A DNA stretch of 64,000 bases from an uncultured Holophaga sp. (GCF_963677305.1 NZ_OY781925.1:1513001-1577000), one strand, 5' to 3'; counted from the stretch's first letter, positions 52,061 through 61,928 are shown. Numbers and translations are program-made. The notes: a model not told the origin generated them from the sequence alone.

Positions 52061-53290
52061 GTGCACCAGCGCTTTCCGCACCCTTCCATCTTCCTGCTCC
52101 TGGCGGTGCCCTATGGCGTGGCCAACGGCTACGTCACCATCCCGCTGGCCTATCAGCTGGCCAGGGCGGGCTTTCCGGTGGCGATGGTGGCCTCGCTCAT
52201 CGGGGTGAGCCTCATCCCCAGCGTCTGGGGCTTCGGCTGGGCCCACCTGGTCGATGCCGCCTTGTCGCGGAAGACTTGGTACATCCTCGGGGCCGCCATC
52301 AGCGGGCTCGGTATCCTGGTTCTCGGTCTGCTGGCCGGGAGGGTCTCCTTCAGCCTGCTCATGGCAGTGGCCTTCCTGACCACGCTGGCCAGTTCCTTCG
52401 TCGCCATCGCCACTGGAGGCCTCATGGCCGGGTCCACCGATGCCGCCTCCAAGGGCCGGGCCGGAGGCTGGTACCAGGCCGGGAACCTCGGGGGTGGCGG
52501 GATAGGGGGGGGACTGGGACTCTGGCTGGCCCAGCACCTTCATGCACCCTGGATGGTGGGTGGCCTGCTCTTCCTGCTCTGTCTCTTCTGCTGCCTGGGC
52601 CTCCTGCGTCTGCCGGTGGAGAGTGCCCCCACGGTGCGAGCCGCCAGCTACGGGCGGACCATGCTCAACATCCTCAAGGATGTATGGGGGACCGTGATCC
52701 GCACCCGCCGGGGCTTCCTGGCCTTGGTGCTCTGCCTCATGCCCATCGGCTCGGGCGGTGCAGCCAGCCTGTGGTCTGCTGTGGCCGGGGACTGGCGGGC
52801 CTCCGCCGACATGGTGGCCCTCATCACCGGGGTCCTGGGAGGTGGGCTCTCTGCCCTCGGCTGCCTGGGCGGGGGGTGGGTTTGCGATCGCATGGATCGC
52901 AAGCGGGCCTACGTCCTCTTCGGGCTGCTCATGGTGGCCTGCGCCCTTGTCATGGCCTTCTGCCCCCGCACCCCGGCCATGTACGCCCTCTGGGCCAGTG
53001 CCTACGCCCTCATCAGCGGACTCGCCTACGCGGGCTTCTCCGCCTTCGCCCTGGAGGTGGTGGACTCGGGAGCCATGACCACCAAATACAATGCCTTCGT
53101 CTCCATCAGCAACGCCCCCATCACCGCCATGGTCTTCATCGATGGCTGGGCCCACACCCGCTGGGGGGCCCGGGGGATGCTCTGCACCGAGGCCCTGCTG
53201 GGGGTCGTGGGCTGTGTCCTCTTCCTGGGCGTGGCCCGGGTTCTGGGGGAGCGGGGGAGGGGACCGGAGCTGGCCAAAGGCAGCTCCTGA
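52061..53290 (+). CDS. Major facilitator superfamily transporter
   Basis: The 409-aa protein has about twelve hydrophobic helices. An N-terminal half ends in a GRAGGWYQAGNLGGGGIGGGLG loop and helix; a central basic loop follows and then the second half with the MDRKRAYVLFGLL motif-A-like sequence. It resembles AmpG/RhtX-type importers, some of which carry siderophores or muropeptides. The nearby ECF sigma factor and TonB receptor make an iron-siderophore role plausible but unproven. The start is GTG. Confidence 0.82.
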   Translation: MHQRFPHPSIFLLLAVPYGVANGYVTIPLAYQLARAGFPVAMVASLIGVSLIPSVWGFGWAHLVDAALSRKTWYILGAAISGLGILVLGLLAGRVSFSLLMAVAFLTTLASSFVAIATGGLMAGSTDAASKGRAGGWYQAGNLGGGGIGGGLGLWLAQHLHAPWMVGGLLFLLCLFCCLGLLRLPVESAPTVRAASYGRTMLNILKDVWGTVIRTRRGFLALVLCLMPIGSGGAASLWSAVAGDWRASADMVALITGVLGGGLSALGCLGGGWVCDRMDRKRAYVLFGLLMVACALVMAFCPRTPAMYALWASAYALISGLAYAGFSAFALEVVDSGAMTTKYNAFVSISNAPITAMVFIDGWAHTRWGARGMLCTEALLGVVGCVLFLGVARVLGERGRGPELAKGSS

Positions 53291-53378
53291 CCGCTCAGGG
53301 GCGTCCCCGACCGGAGGGGTGGCTGACGATTCGGGAGCTCGGGGCACCCATCTGTGATAGACTCTCTTCTCTCTGTGT

Positions 53379-53393
53379 TGCGATTGAGTCTCA
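53379..53393 (+). promoter_or_regulatory. Fur-box-like site upstream of the ECF sigma gene
   Basis: TGCGATT-G-AGTCTCA fits a 7-1-7 Fur box with two mismatches between arms. It lies 38 bp before the sigma-factor GTG in an AT-rich promoter region. Confidence 0.4.
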
Positions 53394-53430
53394 TTAGATT
53401 TGTCTGAGCGCATGGTCTGTCTATGGATGT

Positions 53431-53961
53431 GTGGAATCTGTGCTGGAGTGCTATCACCACGAGCTCTTGGGCTTTCTGAACCGTCAGGTCCGGGATCGGG
53501 ATCTGGCTGCTGACCTGGCCCAAGAGAGCTGCCTGAAGGTGCTGGCCGTCCAGCACCAGGGGCAGGCGGTCAGGGACTTGCGGGCCCTTCTCTATCGAAC
53601 GGCCCGGAACCTGGTCATCGATCACTTCCGGCGGGAAGCGGTGCGTCAGCACGAGGCCCTGGACCGGGTCCCCGATGCACTGCACCCCCCGGCCCCGGGG
53701 CATCTGCAGCCCGAGGCGGCCCTGGCGTCCAGGGAGGCCGTCCAGGCCTATCTGGACACCATCCGGTCGCTGCCCGGGCGCTGCCGTGAGGCCTTTGTCC
53801 TGTACGTCTTCGAAGAGTTGAGCCAGGCCCAGATCGCCCGGTGCATGGGCATTTCCCTCAGCATGGTGGAGAAGCACATCGCCCGGGGCATGGTGGCCTG
53901 CCGGAACTGCCAGAGCCGCATGCAGGCCCACCTATCTCGGGCCCGCCGCGCCAGGGCTTGA
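53431..53961 (+). CDS. FecI-like ECF RNA polymerase sigma factor
   Basis: The 176-aa sigma factor has region 2 (HHELLGFLNRQV, DLAADLAQESCLKVL, then DLRALLYRTARNLVIDHFRR) and region 4 (LPGRCREAFVLYVFEELSQAQIARCMGISLSMVEKHI). FecI-type factors turn on TonB-dependent receptor genes when a FecR anti-sigma factor relays a signal from the receptor's STN domain. Here the receptor follows directly and no fecR gene is present. The start is GTG 53431, with no ATG in a suitable place. Confidence 0.9.
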   Translation: MESVLECYHHELLGFLNRQVRDRDLAADLAQESCLKVLAVQHQGQAVRDLRALLYRTARNLVIDHFRREAVRQHEALDRVPDALHPPAPGHLQPEAALASREAVQAYLDTIRSLPGRCREAFVLYVFEELSQAQIARCMGISLSMVEKHIARGMVACRNCQSRMQAHLSRARRARA

Positions 53962-53980
53962 TTCCGTCTTGGGACGATTT

Positions 53981-53995
53981 TGAGAATTAATCTCA
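53981..53995 (+). promoter_or_regulatory. Fur-box-like site upstream of the TonB-dependent receptor
   Basis: TGAGAAT-T-AATCTCA matches a 7-1-7 Fur box with one arm mismatch. It lies between the sigma-factor stop and the receptor start (54102). Confidence 0.55.
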
Positions 53996-54101
53996 TTTGC
54001 AACGTGAGGGTTCCCGGAGGCTTCTGCGTCTTCTCTACGTAGGGGGATGCTGCCAACAGTCGGACCCCTCCCCCCCAACCCCCTTCTGGAGTCATCAAGT
54101 C

Positions 54102-56462
54102 ATGCTCGTTTCTGCACTTGCAACGCGTCTCACCTCGGTCGCCCTGCTTCTGGCCGCTGCCCATGCCTCCGCCCAGGCGGTCAGCCCTGTGAAGGCGACA
54201 TCCCTCCTGGTGAATGTGCCCGCCCAGAGCCTCGGCGAGGCCCTCAACGAGCTGGCAAGGCAGGCTGGTCTCCAGCTCAGCTTCCCTGCAGATCTGGTGG
54301 CAGGGCGGAAGGCTCCGGCGGTCTCCGGCCAGCTCACGCCTCAGCAGGCCTTGAATCGCCTGTTGCTGGGCAGCGGCCTGGAGGCTGTGCCCGAAGGATC
54401 GGTCGTCGTGGTCCGGAAAGCGGTGTCGGCGCCGCTCCCTTCAGGGGAGGAGAAGGCCCTGGGGGCCGTGGTGGTCGTGACGGGGCTGCGGGATAACCGG
54501 GTCTCCAAGGGAGCCACGGGCTTGGCTATGGAGGTGAAGGAGACCCCCCAGAGCATCAGCTCACTGGAGACCGAAGAGATGCGCGACTACTCGGTCACGG
54601 GCAGCAACCGGGCCCTGGAAATGGCCACGGGGGTTAACGTCGAGCAGTACGAGACCAACCGGGCCACCTTCAACTCCCGGGGCTTCGAGATCCAGCTCAC
54701 CCAGGTGGATGGCCTGGGCATGACCAACAGTTGGGGTACCGTGGTGGGTCAGCAGGACACCTTCCTCTTCGAGAAAATCGAGGTGGTCCGGGGGGCCAAC
54801 GGGCTGCTGACGGGGGTGGGAAATGCCTCTGGAACCATCAACTACGTGCGCAAGCGCCCCACCAACCGTGACGGGGGCGAGATCGACCTGAAGGCCGGTT
54901 CCTACCAGACGAAGCGCGTGGCCGTGGACTACAACAAGGTGTTCACGGAGGACGGATCGGTGGCCGGCCGGGTGGTGCTGATCCACCAGGACAACGACTC
55001 CTACATCCGGAGTCTCCATGATCGGAACACCTCTTTCTACGGGGTGGTGGACAGCCAGATCGGGCAGAGCGGTGTCCTGACGGTGGGGCTCACCCATCAG
55101 GACAACCACCAGAAGGCCCCGATGTGGGGATCCCTGACCTTGAACTACTTGAGCGGTGGATACGCCGACTTCGACACCTCCTCCTCCACCTCCCAGGATT
55201 GGACCTACTGGGACACCAAGGCCACCACGGCTTTTGTGGAATACACCCACTACTTGAGCGGGGACTGGGTGGCCAAGGCCACCTACAACCGGCGCCATGC
55301 GGTGGAGGAGACACGCCTGCTCTACGCCTACTCCCTGACGGGGGGGCTCAATGATGACAACACCGGGCTCTACGGCTGGCCCTACGGTAGTTACACCACC
55401 ACGGACGACCATCTCCTCGATGTCAACCTCAGTGGAGGCTTCAACCTCTTCGGGCGCCACCATGAGCTCATCACGGGCCTGAGCCACTCCGTTGAGGAGA
55501 CGGACACCTCCACCTACAGCTTCGACGCCTCGTACATGCTGCTTCCCCTCCCGGCCTTCCCCTATGGGGGGAATGTCTATCCGGAGCCCAACTGGGGCGA
55601 GCGCACCCCCAGCAGCACCGGCAAGCAGACCCTCACCCGGCTCTACGCCGCCGCCCGCCTTTCGGTCACGGACAGGCTGAAGGCTGTCCTGGGGCTGAAT
55701 GCCGTCCGCCTCGCCCGGGAGGGCAGCACCATCTATGGCTCAGCCACCACGGCCACCTCGTATCCGGACACCCGCAAGTCCAGTCCATACATGGGCTTGA
55801 CCTATGAGATCACCCCTTCGGTCCTGGGTTATGCCTCCTTCTCCGAGATCTACCAGAACCAGGATCAGCAGGACATCAACGGCGTCTATCTGGATCCCAT
55901 GAAGGGGGTCAACGGTGAGCTGGGGGTCAAGGCTGAGTGGCTGGAGCGGCGCCTGCTCACCACCCTCGCCGTGTTCACCGCCCGACAGAGTGGGCTGGCG
56001 ACCTACGAGGGCATGAGCAGCAGCGGGCAATACTACTATGTCCCCAAGGATCTCGAGTCCCGGGGTTTCGAGATGGAGGCGAGCGGCCGTCTCGGTGAGG
56101 ACACCCACCTGGGGTTGGGGCTCACCCATCTCAAGCTGACGGGTCCCGATGGACAGGACATCTATGAGTGGATTCCCCGGACCACCGTGAAGCTCCGCCT
56201 GGACAGCCGCGTCCCGGGGGTGGCGCCCCTGCGCCTGGGGGCTTCCCTTCGCTGGCAGTCGGATGTGAGCAAGAGTGGAGGGGCCCGGCAGAAGGCCTAC
56301 ATGGTGTCCGATGCCTTTGCCTCCTACCGCTTCAGCGAGCGCCTCACTGGTCGAGTCAACGTCAACAACCTCTTCGATAAGAAATATGTCACCGGTGTCG
56401 CGTACGGGGCGCTCTATGGTCAACCGCGCAGCGGGTTCATGTCGGTGGAGTACACCTTCTGA
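54102..56462 (+). CDS. TonB-dependent siderophore receptor with STN signalling domain
   Basis: The 786-aa protein has a signal peptide (residues 1-24, ending HASA). An STN domain (about 33-108; VPAQSLGEALNELARQAGLQ), the plug domain (from about 130; VKETPQSISSLE, FNSRGFEIQL, EKIEVVRGANGLLTGVGNASGTINYVRK) and a 22-strand barrel follow. It ends in NVNNLFDKKYVTG ... EYTF with the C-terminal Phe needed for BAM insertion. The domain order is that of FecA/FpvA, outer-membrane ferri-siderophore receptors that also signal. ATG 54102 is fixed by the signal peptide. Confidence 0.95.
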   Translation: MLVSALATRLTSVALLLAAAHASAQAVSPVKATSLLVNVPAQSLGEALNELARQAGLQLSFPADLVAGRKAPAVSGQLTPQQALNRLLLGSGLEAVPEGSVVVVRKAVSAPLPSGEEKALGAVVVVTGLRDNRVSKGATGLAMEVKETPQSISSLETEEMRDYSVTGSNRALEMATGVNVEQYETNRATFNSRGFEIQLTQVDGLGMTNSWGTVVGQQDTFLFEKIEVVRGANGLLTGVGNASGTINYVRKRPTNRDGGEIDLKAGSYQTKRVAVDYNKVFTEDGSVAGRVVLIHQDNDSYIRSLHDRNTSFYGVVDSQIGQSGVLTVGLTHQDNHQKAPMWGSLTLNYLSGGYADFDTSSSTSQDWTYWDTKATTAFVEYTHYLSGDWVAKATYNRRHAVEETRLLYAYSLTGGLNDDNTGLYGWPYGSYTTTDDHLLDVNLSGGFNLFGRHHELITGLSHSVEETDTSTYSFDASYMLLPLPAFPYGGNVYPEPNWGERTPSSTGKQTLTRLYAAARLSVTDRLKAVLGLNAVRLAREGSTIYGSATTATSYPDTRKSSPYMGLTYEITPSVLGYASFSEIYQNQDQQDINGVYLDPMKGVNGELGVKAEWLERRLLTTLAVFTARQSGLATYEGMSSSGQYYYVPKDLESRGFEMEASGRLGEDTHLGLGLTHLKLTGPDGQDIYEWIPRTTVKLRLDSRVPGVAPLRLGASLRWQSDVSKSGGARQKAYMVSDAFASYRFSERLTGRVNVNNLFDKKYVTGVAYGALYGQPRSGFMSVEYTF

Positions 56463-56603
56463 GTTCAGTGGTCCCGAGGCCATGAGCCGGCTGCCGGGAC
56501 GCCAGAATGCCCTATTGATCCGCTGAGTGTGTGGGGATAAGGTACCCTCCCCAACCCCCCACAACTCAACGGCCGCAGAGGCCAGGACAATCTGGAGGAT
56601 CCG

Positions 56604-57431
56604 ATGTCAGCCAAAAGCCTGCTGTGCTCCGCCTGTCTGGTGGTGGGGCTCCCCGGGGTCATTCTGCCCATCAGGGCGCAGGCCCCACCTCCCCCACCAC
56701 CCATGGTGGACGCTGCCGCACAGGACGAAACCAGCATCCGGGATCTGGTGGATGCCAACCACATCCTATACAACCAAGGGGTTGTGGATGGCTTCGGCCA
56801 TGTCAGCGTCCGCAGCGTGAAACATCCGGACCACTTCTTCATCAGCCGTAGCATGGCCCCCGGGCTGGTCACGCGGGATGACATCGTTGAGGTGGACTAT
56901 GACGGGAAGGTCATCGACACCCGTGGTCGCAAAAGCTACCTGGAGCGCTTCATCCACGCAGAGATCTACAGGGCCCATCCCGAGGTGAAGGCCGTGATCC
57001 ACAGCCACTCCCCGGCGGTCATCCCCTTCGGGGTCACCTCTGCTCCCTTCCGGGCCGTCTCGCACATGGGGGCCTTCCTGGGCACCACGGTTCCCGTCTT
57101 CGAGATCAGGGATCTGAAGGACGACAGCGACATGCTCATCCGGAACCCCGAGCTGGGCCGTGCCCTGGTGAAGACCATGGGAAGCAGCCCCGTCTGCCTG
57201 ATGAGGGGACATGGTGATGTGGTGGTCGGCGACAACCTGCGCCAGGTGGTCTTCCGGGCGATCTATACGGAGATGAACGCCAAGCTTCTCTCCGAGGCCA
57301 TGAAGCTCGGGCCGGTGGTCTTCCTCAACGCCAAGGAAGCCGAGAACGCCGCCAGGACCAACGACGGTCAGCTCAACCGGCCCTGGGAACTCTGGAAGAT
57401 GAAGGTCGAGGCCGAGTCAAAGGGCCACTGA
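56604..57431 (+). CDS. Exported class II aldolase/adducin-family protein
   Basis: The 275-aa protein has a hydrophobic signal peptide (about residues 1-26, ending IRAQA) followed by a proline-rich linker. A class II aldolase fold follows with zinc-binding HSHSPAV (about 134-140) and the distal GHGDVVVG. Cytoplasmic relatives cleave or epimerise sugar phosphates such as fuculose-1-phosphate. The export signal makes an unphosphorylated substrate likely here. It lies 141 bp downstream of the TonB receptor on the same strand. Confidence 0.82.
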   Translation: MSAKSLLCSACLVVGLPGVILPIRAQAPPPPPPMVDAAAQDETSIRDLVDANHILYNQGVVDGFGHVSVRSVKHPDHFFISRSMAPGLVTRDDIVEVDYDGKVIDTRGRKSYLERFIHAEIYRAHPEVKAVIHSHSPAVIPFGVTSAPFRAVSHMGAFLGTTVPVFEIRDLKDDSDMLIRNPELGRALVKTMGSSPVCLMRGHGDVVVGDNLRQVVFRAIYTEMNAKLLSEAMKLGPVVFLNAKEAENAARTNDGQLNRPWELWKMKVEAESKGH

Positions 57432-57469
57432 GTCCCGTGCGCTCTGAGGGGCGGGTCGGAACCCGCCCC

Positions 57470-58123
57470 TCAGAGCCCCAGGTCCTCGTTCACCACAACG
57501 ACATGGATGTCGGTGAAGGATGGCTTGCGGGCGATGACGGTGGTGACCCGGCAGATGCGCTCGGGAGAGCTGCAGTTCGCGCAGAGACCGGTGACGGCGC
57601 AGGGTGTCTTCCGGGAAAGGCGGTGGGCATTGGCGGGAGCCGCCCAGGTGCGGATCCGCTGGAGGGCCGCCTCGTCTCCGCCATGGACCAGCTTGTTCCG
57701 TCCGGCCACCACGATCACCTTCTTCGGACCGAAGAACATGGCGGCAGCTCTGTTGCCGTTGCCGTCGATGTTCACCAGGTGTCCGTCCACCGTGAGGGCA
57801 TTGGTGCTGGTGAGGAAGAGGTCGCAGGTGAGCTGGCGCCGCATGGTGGCGAGCTTCTGTTCTGGGTCCAGGCCTGGGGCGGCGTGGTTGAGGATCTCCA
57901 GCCCCTGGGCCTGGAGGCTCGCCTCCACCTCCAGGTCGATGATGGTGCGGGAGCCTCCGAAGCCGACGCTGGCGGCTCCGGTAGCCTCCTTCAGGATGTA
58001 GTCGCGGGCTTCCAGGGCCGTACCACAGGCCACCGCAGCGAAGCCATTACGGCTCAGGGCCTCCACGGTCTTCAGGCAGTGCCTTTCGCTGGTCCAGAGG
58101 GCGATATCGTCGGTTAGGGTCAT
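57470..58123 (-). CDS. LUD-domain protein (LutC/YkgG-like)
   Basis: The 217-aa protein has LUD-domain features: SVGFGGSRTIIDLE, CDLFLTSTNALTVDGHLVN, the NIDGNGNRAAAMFFGPKKVI segment and VVAGRNKLV. A C-terminal cysteine set (CAVTGLCANCSSPERIC) suggests metal or Fe-S binding. Relatives act in L-lactate oxidation (LutABC), but LutA and LutB are not nearby. ATG 58123 follows GGGAG; ATG 58144 is an alternative. Confidence 0.85.
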   Translation of the reverse strand: MTLTDDIALWTSERHCLKTVEALSRNGFAAVACGTALEARDYILKEATGAASVGFGGSRTIIDLEVEASLQAQGLEILNHAAPGLDPEQKLATMRRQLTCDLFLTSTNALTVDGHLVNIDGNGNRAAAMFFGPKKVIVVAGRNKLVHGGDEAALQRIRTWAAPANAHRLSRKTPCAVTGLCANCSSPERICRVTTVIARKPSFTDIHVVVVNEDLGL

Positions 58124-58163
58124 GGGGTCTCCCGGGGCTCGCATCCAGAATACCCCTACCGTT

Positions 58164-58751
58164 TCATGTCTCCTCCTGCTTCAGGAGGCCGGGAGCGCAG
58201 TCCGGACAAATGCCGTGGGTCAGCTCATAGTGGCATTCCCCAGCGAGAAACGCCTCAAGGCTGACCCAGGTGCCATCCCGGTCGCGGACTCTCCTGCACC
58301 AGGCGCAGGCGGATACGACCCCATGGGGGTTCTCCATGGCCTCTTTGAGCGCCAGGTTCTTCTCCTTCTCCACGGCCAGATAGCGCTCCAGGGTGAGCTG
58401 CTGGGCGAGCAGCCGAGCTTTCAGGCGTCCCACCAGGATGGCCATGAGAGGCATGGCCAGGATCGCCAGCACCAGACGATGGCGGTCCTGGGGGGTATAG
58501 GTGAAGGGGTGACCGGGAACGGACCAGTCCCACAGGGAGAAGAGGAGCGCAATCAGCGCGCTGCCCAGTCCCGGCAGGAGGCCGCCTTCGAAGGCGGACC
58601 AGACCACCAGGAGCGCGAAGAGAAGATTGGGGTTGGGGATGGTGATGTGCCGGGTCCTGAGGAGCATCAGTCCAACCACCAGGAGTACGGCACAGCCCCA
58701 TGACCAGGACCTCCACTGCCTGAAGGGGGACTTGCGCGAGGAGAGGGACAT
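58164..58751 (-). CDS. Small membrane protein with C-terminal Cys-rich domain
   Basis: The 195-aa protein has about four hydrophobic segments (residues 17-105) in a MASE/DUF4118-like arrangement and a coiled linker (RYLAVEKEKNLALKEAME). The C-terminal domain contains CAWCRRVRDRDGTWVSLEAF and THGICPDC. That CxxC...CPxC module ends many bacterial sensory and regulatory proteins and probably binds metal. No output domain is present. The promoter region is shared with the divergent 1007-aa kinase. Confidence 0.72.
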   Translation of the reverse strand: MSLSSRKSPFRQWRSWSWGCAVLLVVGLMLLRTRHITIPNPNLLFALLVVWSAFEGGLLPGLGSALIALLFSLWDWSVPGHPFTYTPQDRHRLVLAILAMPLMAILVGRLKARLLAQQLTLERYLAVEKEKNLALKEAMENPHGVVSACAWCRRVRDRDGTWVSLEAFLAGECHYELTHGICPDCAPGLLKQEET

Positions 58752-58904
58752 GACCTGGATACTCTATCCCGGGTTCCTGAGGTGATGGGTTGAAATCCCC
58801 CTGGCGGATCAACCCTGGATAGAGCACATTGGAGGCGCCCAGGACGCGAGGCCGGGCAGGTCCATGCTCTCCGGTCCTGCGGGGCCCCCATCAGGTGACA
58901 GACC

Positions 58905-61900
58905 TTGGATATCTCCACGCTGCTGTTCTGCAATGGGCTGCTCTCCCTGGCGGTCGCTCTGGTCATGGGGGTGGCCTATCGAACCCGCAGGACCTACACA
59001 GGCTTTTCCCAATGGACCTTGGGCATGCTCCTCATGGGGCTTGGCTCTGCCCTGTTCCTGGTTCGCTGGCCTGCTGCAGGCTGGTTCCTTCCCTGGACTC
59101 GCAACGGCCTCGTGGTTGCCAGCTTCCTGATGCTGCTGTGGGGGCTGCGTCGCTTCCGGGGGAGCGGGGGCTGGCCCTGGGGAGAGCTGGGGCTCCTGGT
59201 CATCTTCCTGGTGCTCTTCAGTCAGGCCTCCCTGGAGCCCACCGCCCTGGGCCGGCGAATATTCCTGTATTCGCTCTTCACGGGGGGGGTGGCGGCTGCG
59301 GCGGTGTGGGTCACCCTTTCGAAGCGGCCCCCCTTCTTCGGTTCCAGTGATGGGATCCTGGCGCTGTGTCTAGCGGCCTTTGCGGTCATCTCCCTCCTGA
59401 GGGCCTTCCATCCGACGGGGCGTCCCGCAGGGGCCCATGATCTGCTGGGTCTTGGGGGGTTTGATGCCCTCCAGCTGCTGGCACAGGTCCTGATCTTCCA
59501 GATTCTTGCCCTCACCCTGGTCAGCATGAACTCGCAGCGCATCGAGTACGACCTGGGTCTCAGCAGACGGGAGTTGGACCAAAAGGAGCAGGATCTGCTG
59601 GCCGTCCTCGAGAACCTGCCCAACCACATCTACATCAAGGATGGTGAGGGCCGCTTCCTCTACCTGAACCGGAATGCGGCCCGGCACTTGGGCGCTTCCT
59701 CCTCGGAAGTCTGTGGGAGGAGAGATGCTGAGGTCTTCCCTCCCGAGGGCGCAGAAGCCAGCCGACGGCTGGACGCCCTGGCCGTGCAGACCGGGTGTCC
59801 TCAGGCCCAGGAGATCCTCCTCACCGATACCGCTGGGCGCCCGGTACCCTTCTGGACGGTGGTCCAGCCGATCAGCTTCCACGGCGCCCCGGCCGTCATC
59901 GGGATCTCGACGGATATCTCGGAGGTCAAGGCCCTTCAAAAGGATGTGTGGAACAGCGAGGAGCGGCTCCGGCTCATCACCGAGTCCGTCCGGGATGCCA
60001 TCATCATGATCGATCCCAGGGGCTGCATCTCCTTCTGGAACGCCTATGCAGCCACCCTCTTCGGCTACACAGCCGAGGAAGCGCTGGGGATCCGGCTGCA
60101 CGAGGTGCTGGCCCCGGAGGCCTACCGGGAGGAGCACCGTCGGGCCTTCGCCCTGTTCCAGGCCGATGGGAGGGGCAAGGCCATCAATCAGACCCTTGAG
60201 CTCACGGCCCTGCGGAAGGGAGGGGAGGAGTTCCCCATTGAGCTTTCGCTTTCGGGCATCCATCGGGAGGACGGCTGGCATGCCCTCGGGGTGGTGAGGG
60301 ATATCAGCCAGCGGCGGGCCAGCGAGGAGAGCTTCCAGCGGCTCTTCGAGCACTCGCCGGCGGCCATGCTCGTGGCGGATTTTTCCGCGACGGCGATCCG
60401 TTTCCGGGATCTCCGCGCCGGGGGGCTCTTGGAGCTGCGGCCCCACCTGGACGCCCAACCCGGATTGCTCAGGGAGCTGGCCGCCCTGGTGCAGGTCCAG
60501 GAGGCCAATGGCAATGCGCTACGGCTCTTCAGGGCAGACTCGGTCGAGGCCCTCTCCTTCCACTGTCAGCGCTGTTTCCCGGAGGAAACCGGAGAATCAT
60601 GGGGAGAGCTGATGGATACCCTCTTCCAAGGGGGGACGGAGTGTTCCGGTGAGGCCAGCGTCAGGGCTCTGAGCGGAGAGCCCCTGGTGCTGGAACTCCA
60701 TGTCTCCGTCCAGCCCGGCCATGAGGCCGACCTGAGCCGGGTCCTCATCTCCTGCATCGACCTCACGGCCCGGAAGGCCGTGGAGAGCGAACGCCACAAA
60801 CTGGAACAGGAGCTCCATCACCTGCAGCGGCTGGAGAGCCTGGGGCGCTTGGCCAGCGGGGTCTCCCACGACATGAACAATGTCCTGGGGGCCATTATGG
60901 GCATCGCCTCGATCCTGGAGGACAAGGGCGTGGAGGACCCCAGCCTGCGCCGGCATGCTGAGCTCCTCATGCAGGCGGCGATCCGTGGACGGGATCTGGT
61001 GCGGGGGCTCCGGGACTTCGGTCGGAAGGAGCTGGCGTCCATGGCTGAAGTGGATCTCAACCATCTGGCCCGGAGCGAGGCGGAACTCCTGGAGCGCACC
61101 ACCCTGAAGCGGGTCGAGGTCCTCCAGGACTTGACAGCCTCGCCGCTGAAGGTGATGGGGGATGCCAGCGCCATCTCCAATGCCCTCATGAATCTGTGCG
61201 TGAATGCCATCGACGCCATGCCGCGAGGGGGGCGCCTGGTCCTGAGCACTCGGGACCTGGGGGACGGCTTTGTCGAGTTGGCCGTCCAGGACAATGGCGA
61301 AGGCATGTCACCCGAGGTGCGGGATCGCGCCCTCGAGCCCTTCTACACCACCAAGGCCATAGGCAAGGGGAGCGGGTTGGGGCTCTCCCTGGTCTATGGG
61401 ACCATGAAGGCCCACGGGGGCACCCTTGAACTCCAGAGTCGGGTGGGGGAGGGGACCCGGGTCGGGCTGATCTTCCCCGTGGCGTCCGGGGCGGAGGCCA
61501 CCACTCCGGCAGGGGAGGCTGAACGCGGGCCCATGGCCCTGAGCCTGCGGATCCTGCTGGTGGATGATGAAGAACTTGTTTTGTCTACCCTTCAGCGCCT
61601 GCTGGAGGTTCTGGGGCATCGTGTGGAGATCGCCACCAGTGGGCTGGAGGCCCTCCGCCGTCTGGAGGCGGGCAAGGCCGTGGACCTGGTGATCATGGAT
61701 CTGAACATGCCGGGATTGGATGGGGTGGAGACCCTCCACCGCCTGAGGCTCCAGCGCCCCGAGCTTCCCGTGATCCTCTCCACTGGGCATGTCGATGAGC
61801 GGGTGCCGGAGTTGCTGGGTCGCATCCCCAGACTGCAGCTCCTCCGCAAGCCCTTCAACCTGTCCGAGCTGAGGCACGGACTGGAGCGTCTGTCCGACGC

Positions 61901-61928
61901 TTTCCAGCAGGGAGGTGAGCGACCATGA
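58905..61928 (+). CDS. Multi-PAS hybrid sensor histidine kinase with seven-helix membrane sensor
   Basis: The 1007-aa protein has about seven membrane helices (residues 1-205) and then PAS domains at about 225-345, 350-470 and 475-640, the last degenerate. A coiled linker leads to the H-box SGVSHDMNN near 653. The HATPase_c domain (DNGEGMSPEVR, GSGLGLSLVYG) and a receiver with Asp in IMDLNMP near 930 follow. The start is TTG 58905 after GGTGA. The pagL-like gene overlaps its stop by four bases, so signalling and lipid A modification may be linked. Confidence 0.9.
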   Translation: MDISTLLFCNGLLSLAVALVMGVAYRTRRTYTGFSQWTLGMLLMGLGSALFLVRWPAAGWFLPWTRNGLVVASFLMLLWGLRRFRGSGGWPWGELGLLVIFLVLFSQASLEPTALGRRIFLYSLFTGGVAAAAVWVTLSKRPPFFGSSDGILALCLAAFAVISLLRAFHPTGRPAGAHDLLGLGGFDALQLLAQVLIFQILALTLVSMNSQRIEYDLGLSRRELDQKEQDLLAVLENLPNHIYIKDGEGRFLYLNRNAARHLGASSSEVCGRRDAEVFPPEGAEASRRLDALAVQTGCPQAQEILLTDTAGRPVPFWTVVQPISFHGAPAVIGISTDISEVKALQKDVWNSEERLRLITESVRDAIIMIDPRGCISFWNAYAATLFGYTAEEALGIRLHEVLAPEAYREEHRRAFALFQADGRGKAINQTLELTALRKGGEEFPIELSLSGIHREDGWHALGVVRDISQRRASEESFQRLFEHSPAAMLVADFSATAIRFRDLRAGGLLELRPHLDAQPGLLRELAALVQVQEANGNALRLFRADSVEALSFHCQRCFPEETGESWGELMDTLFQGGTECSGEASVRALSGEPLVLELHVSVQPGHEADLSRVLISCIDLTARKAVESERHKLEQELHHLQRLESLGRLASGVSHDMNNVLGAIMGIASILEDKGVEDPSLRRHAELLMQAAIRGRDLVRGLRDFGRKELASMAEVDLNHLARSEAELLERTTLKRVEVLQDLTASPLKVMGDASAISNALMNLCVNAIDAMPRGGRLVLSTRDLGDGFVELAVQDNGEGMSPEVRDRALEPFYTTKAIGKGSGLGLSLVYGTMKAHGGTLELQSRVGEGTRVGLIFPVASGAEATTPAGEAERGPMALSLRILLVDDEELVLSTLQRLLEVLGHRVEIATSGLEALRRLEAGKAVDLVIMDLNMPGLDGVETLHRLRLQRPELPVILSTGHVDERVPELLGRIPRLQLLRKPFNLSELRHGLERLSDAFQQGGERP

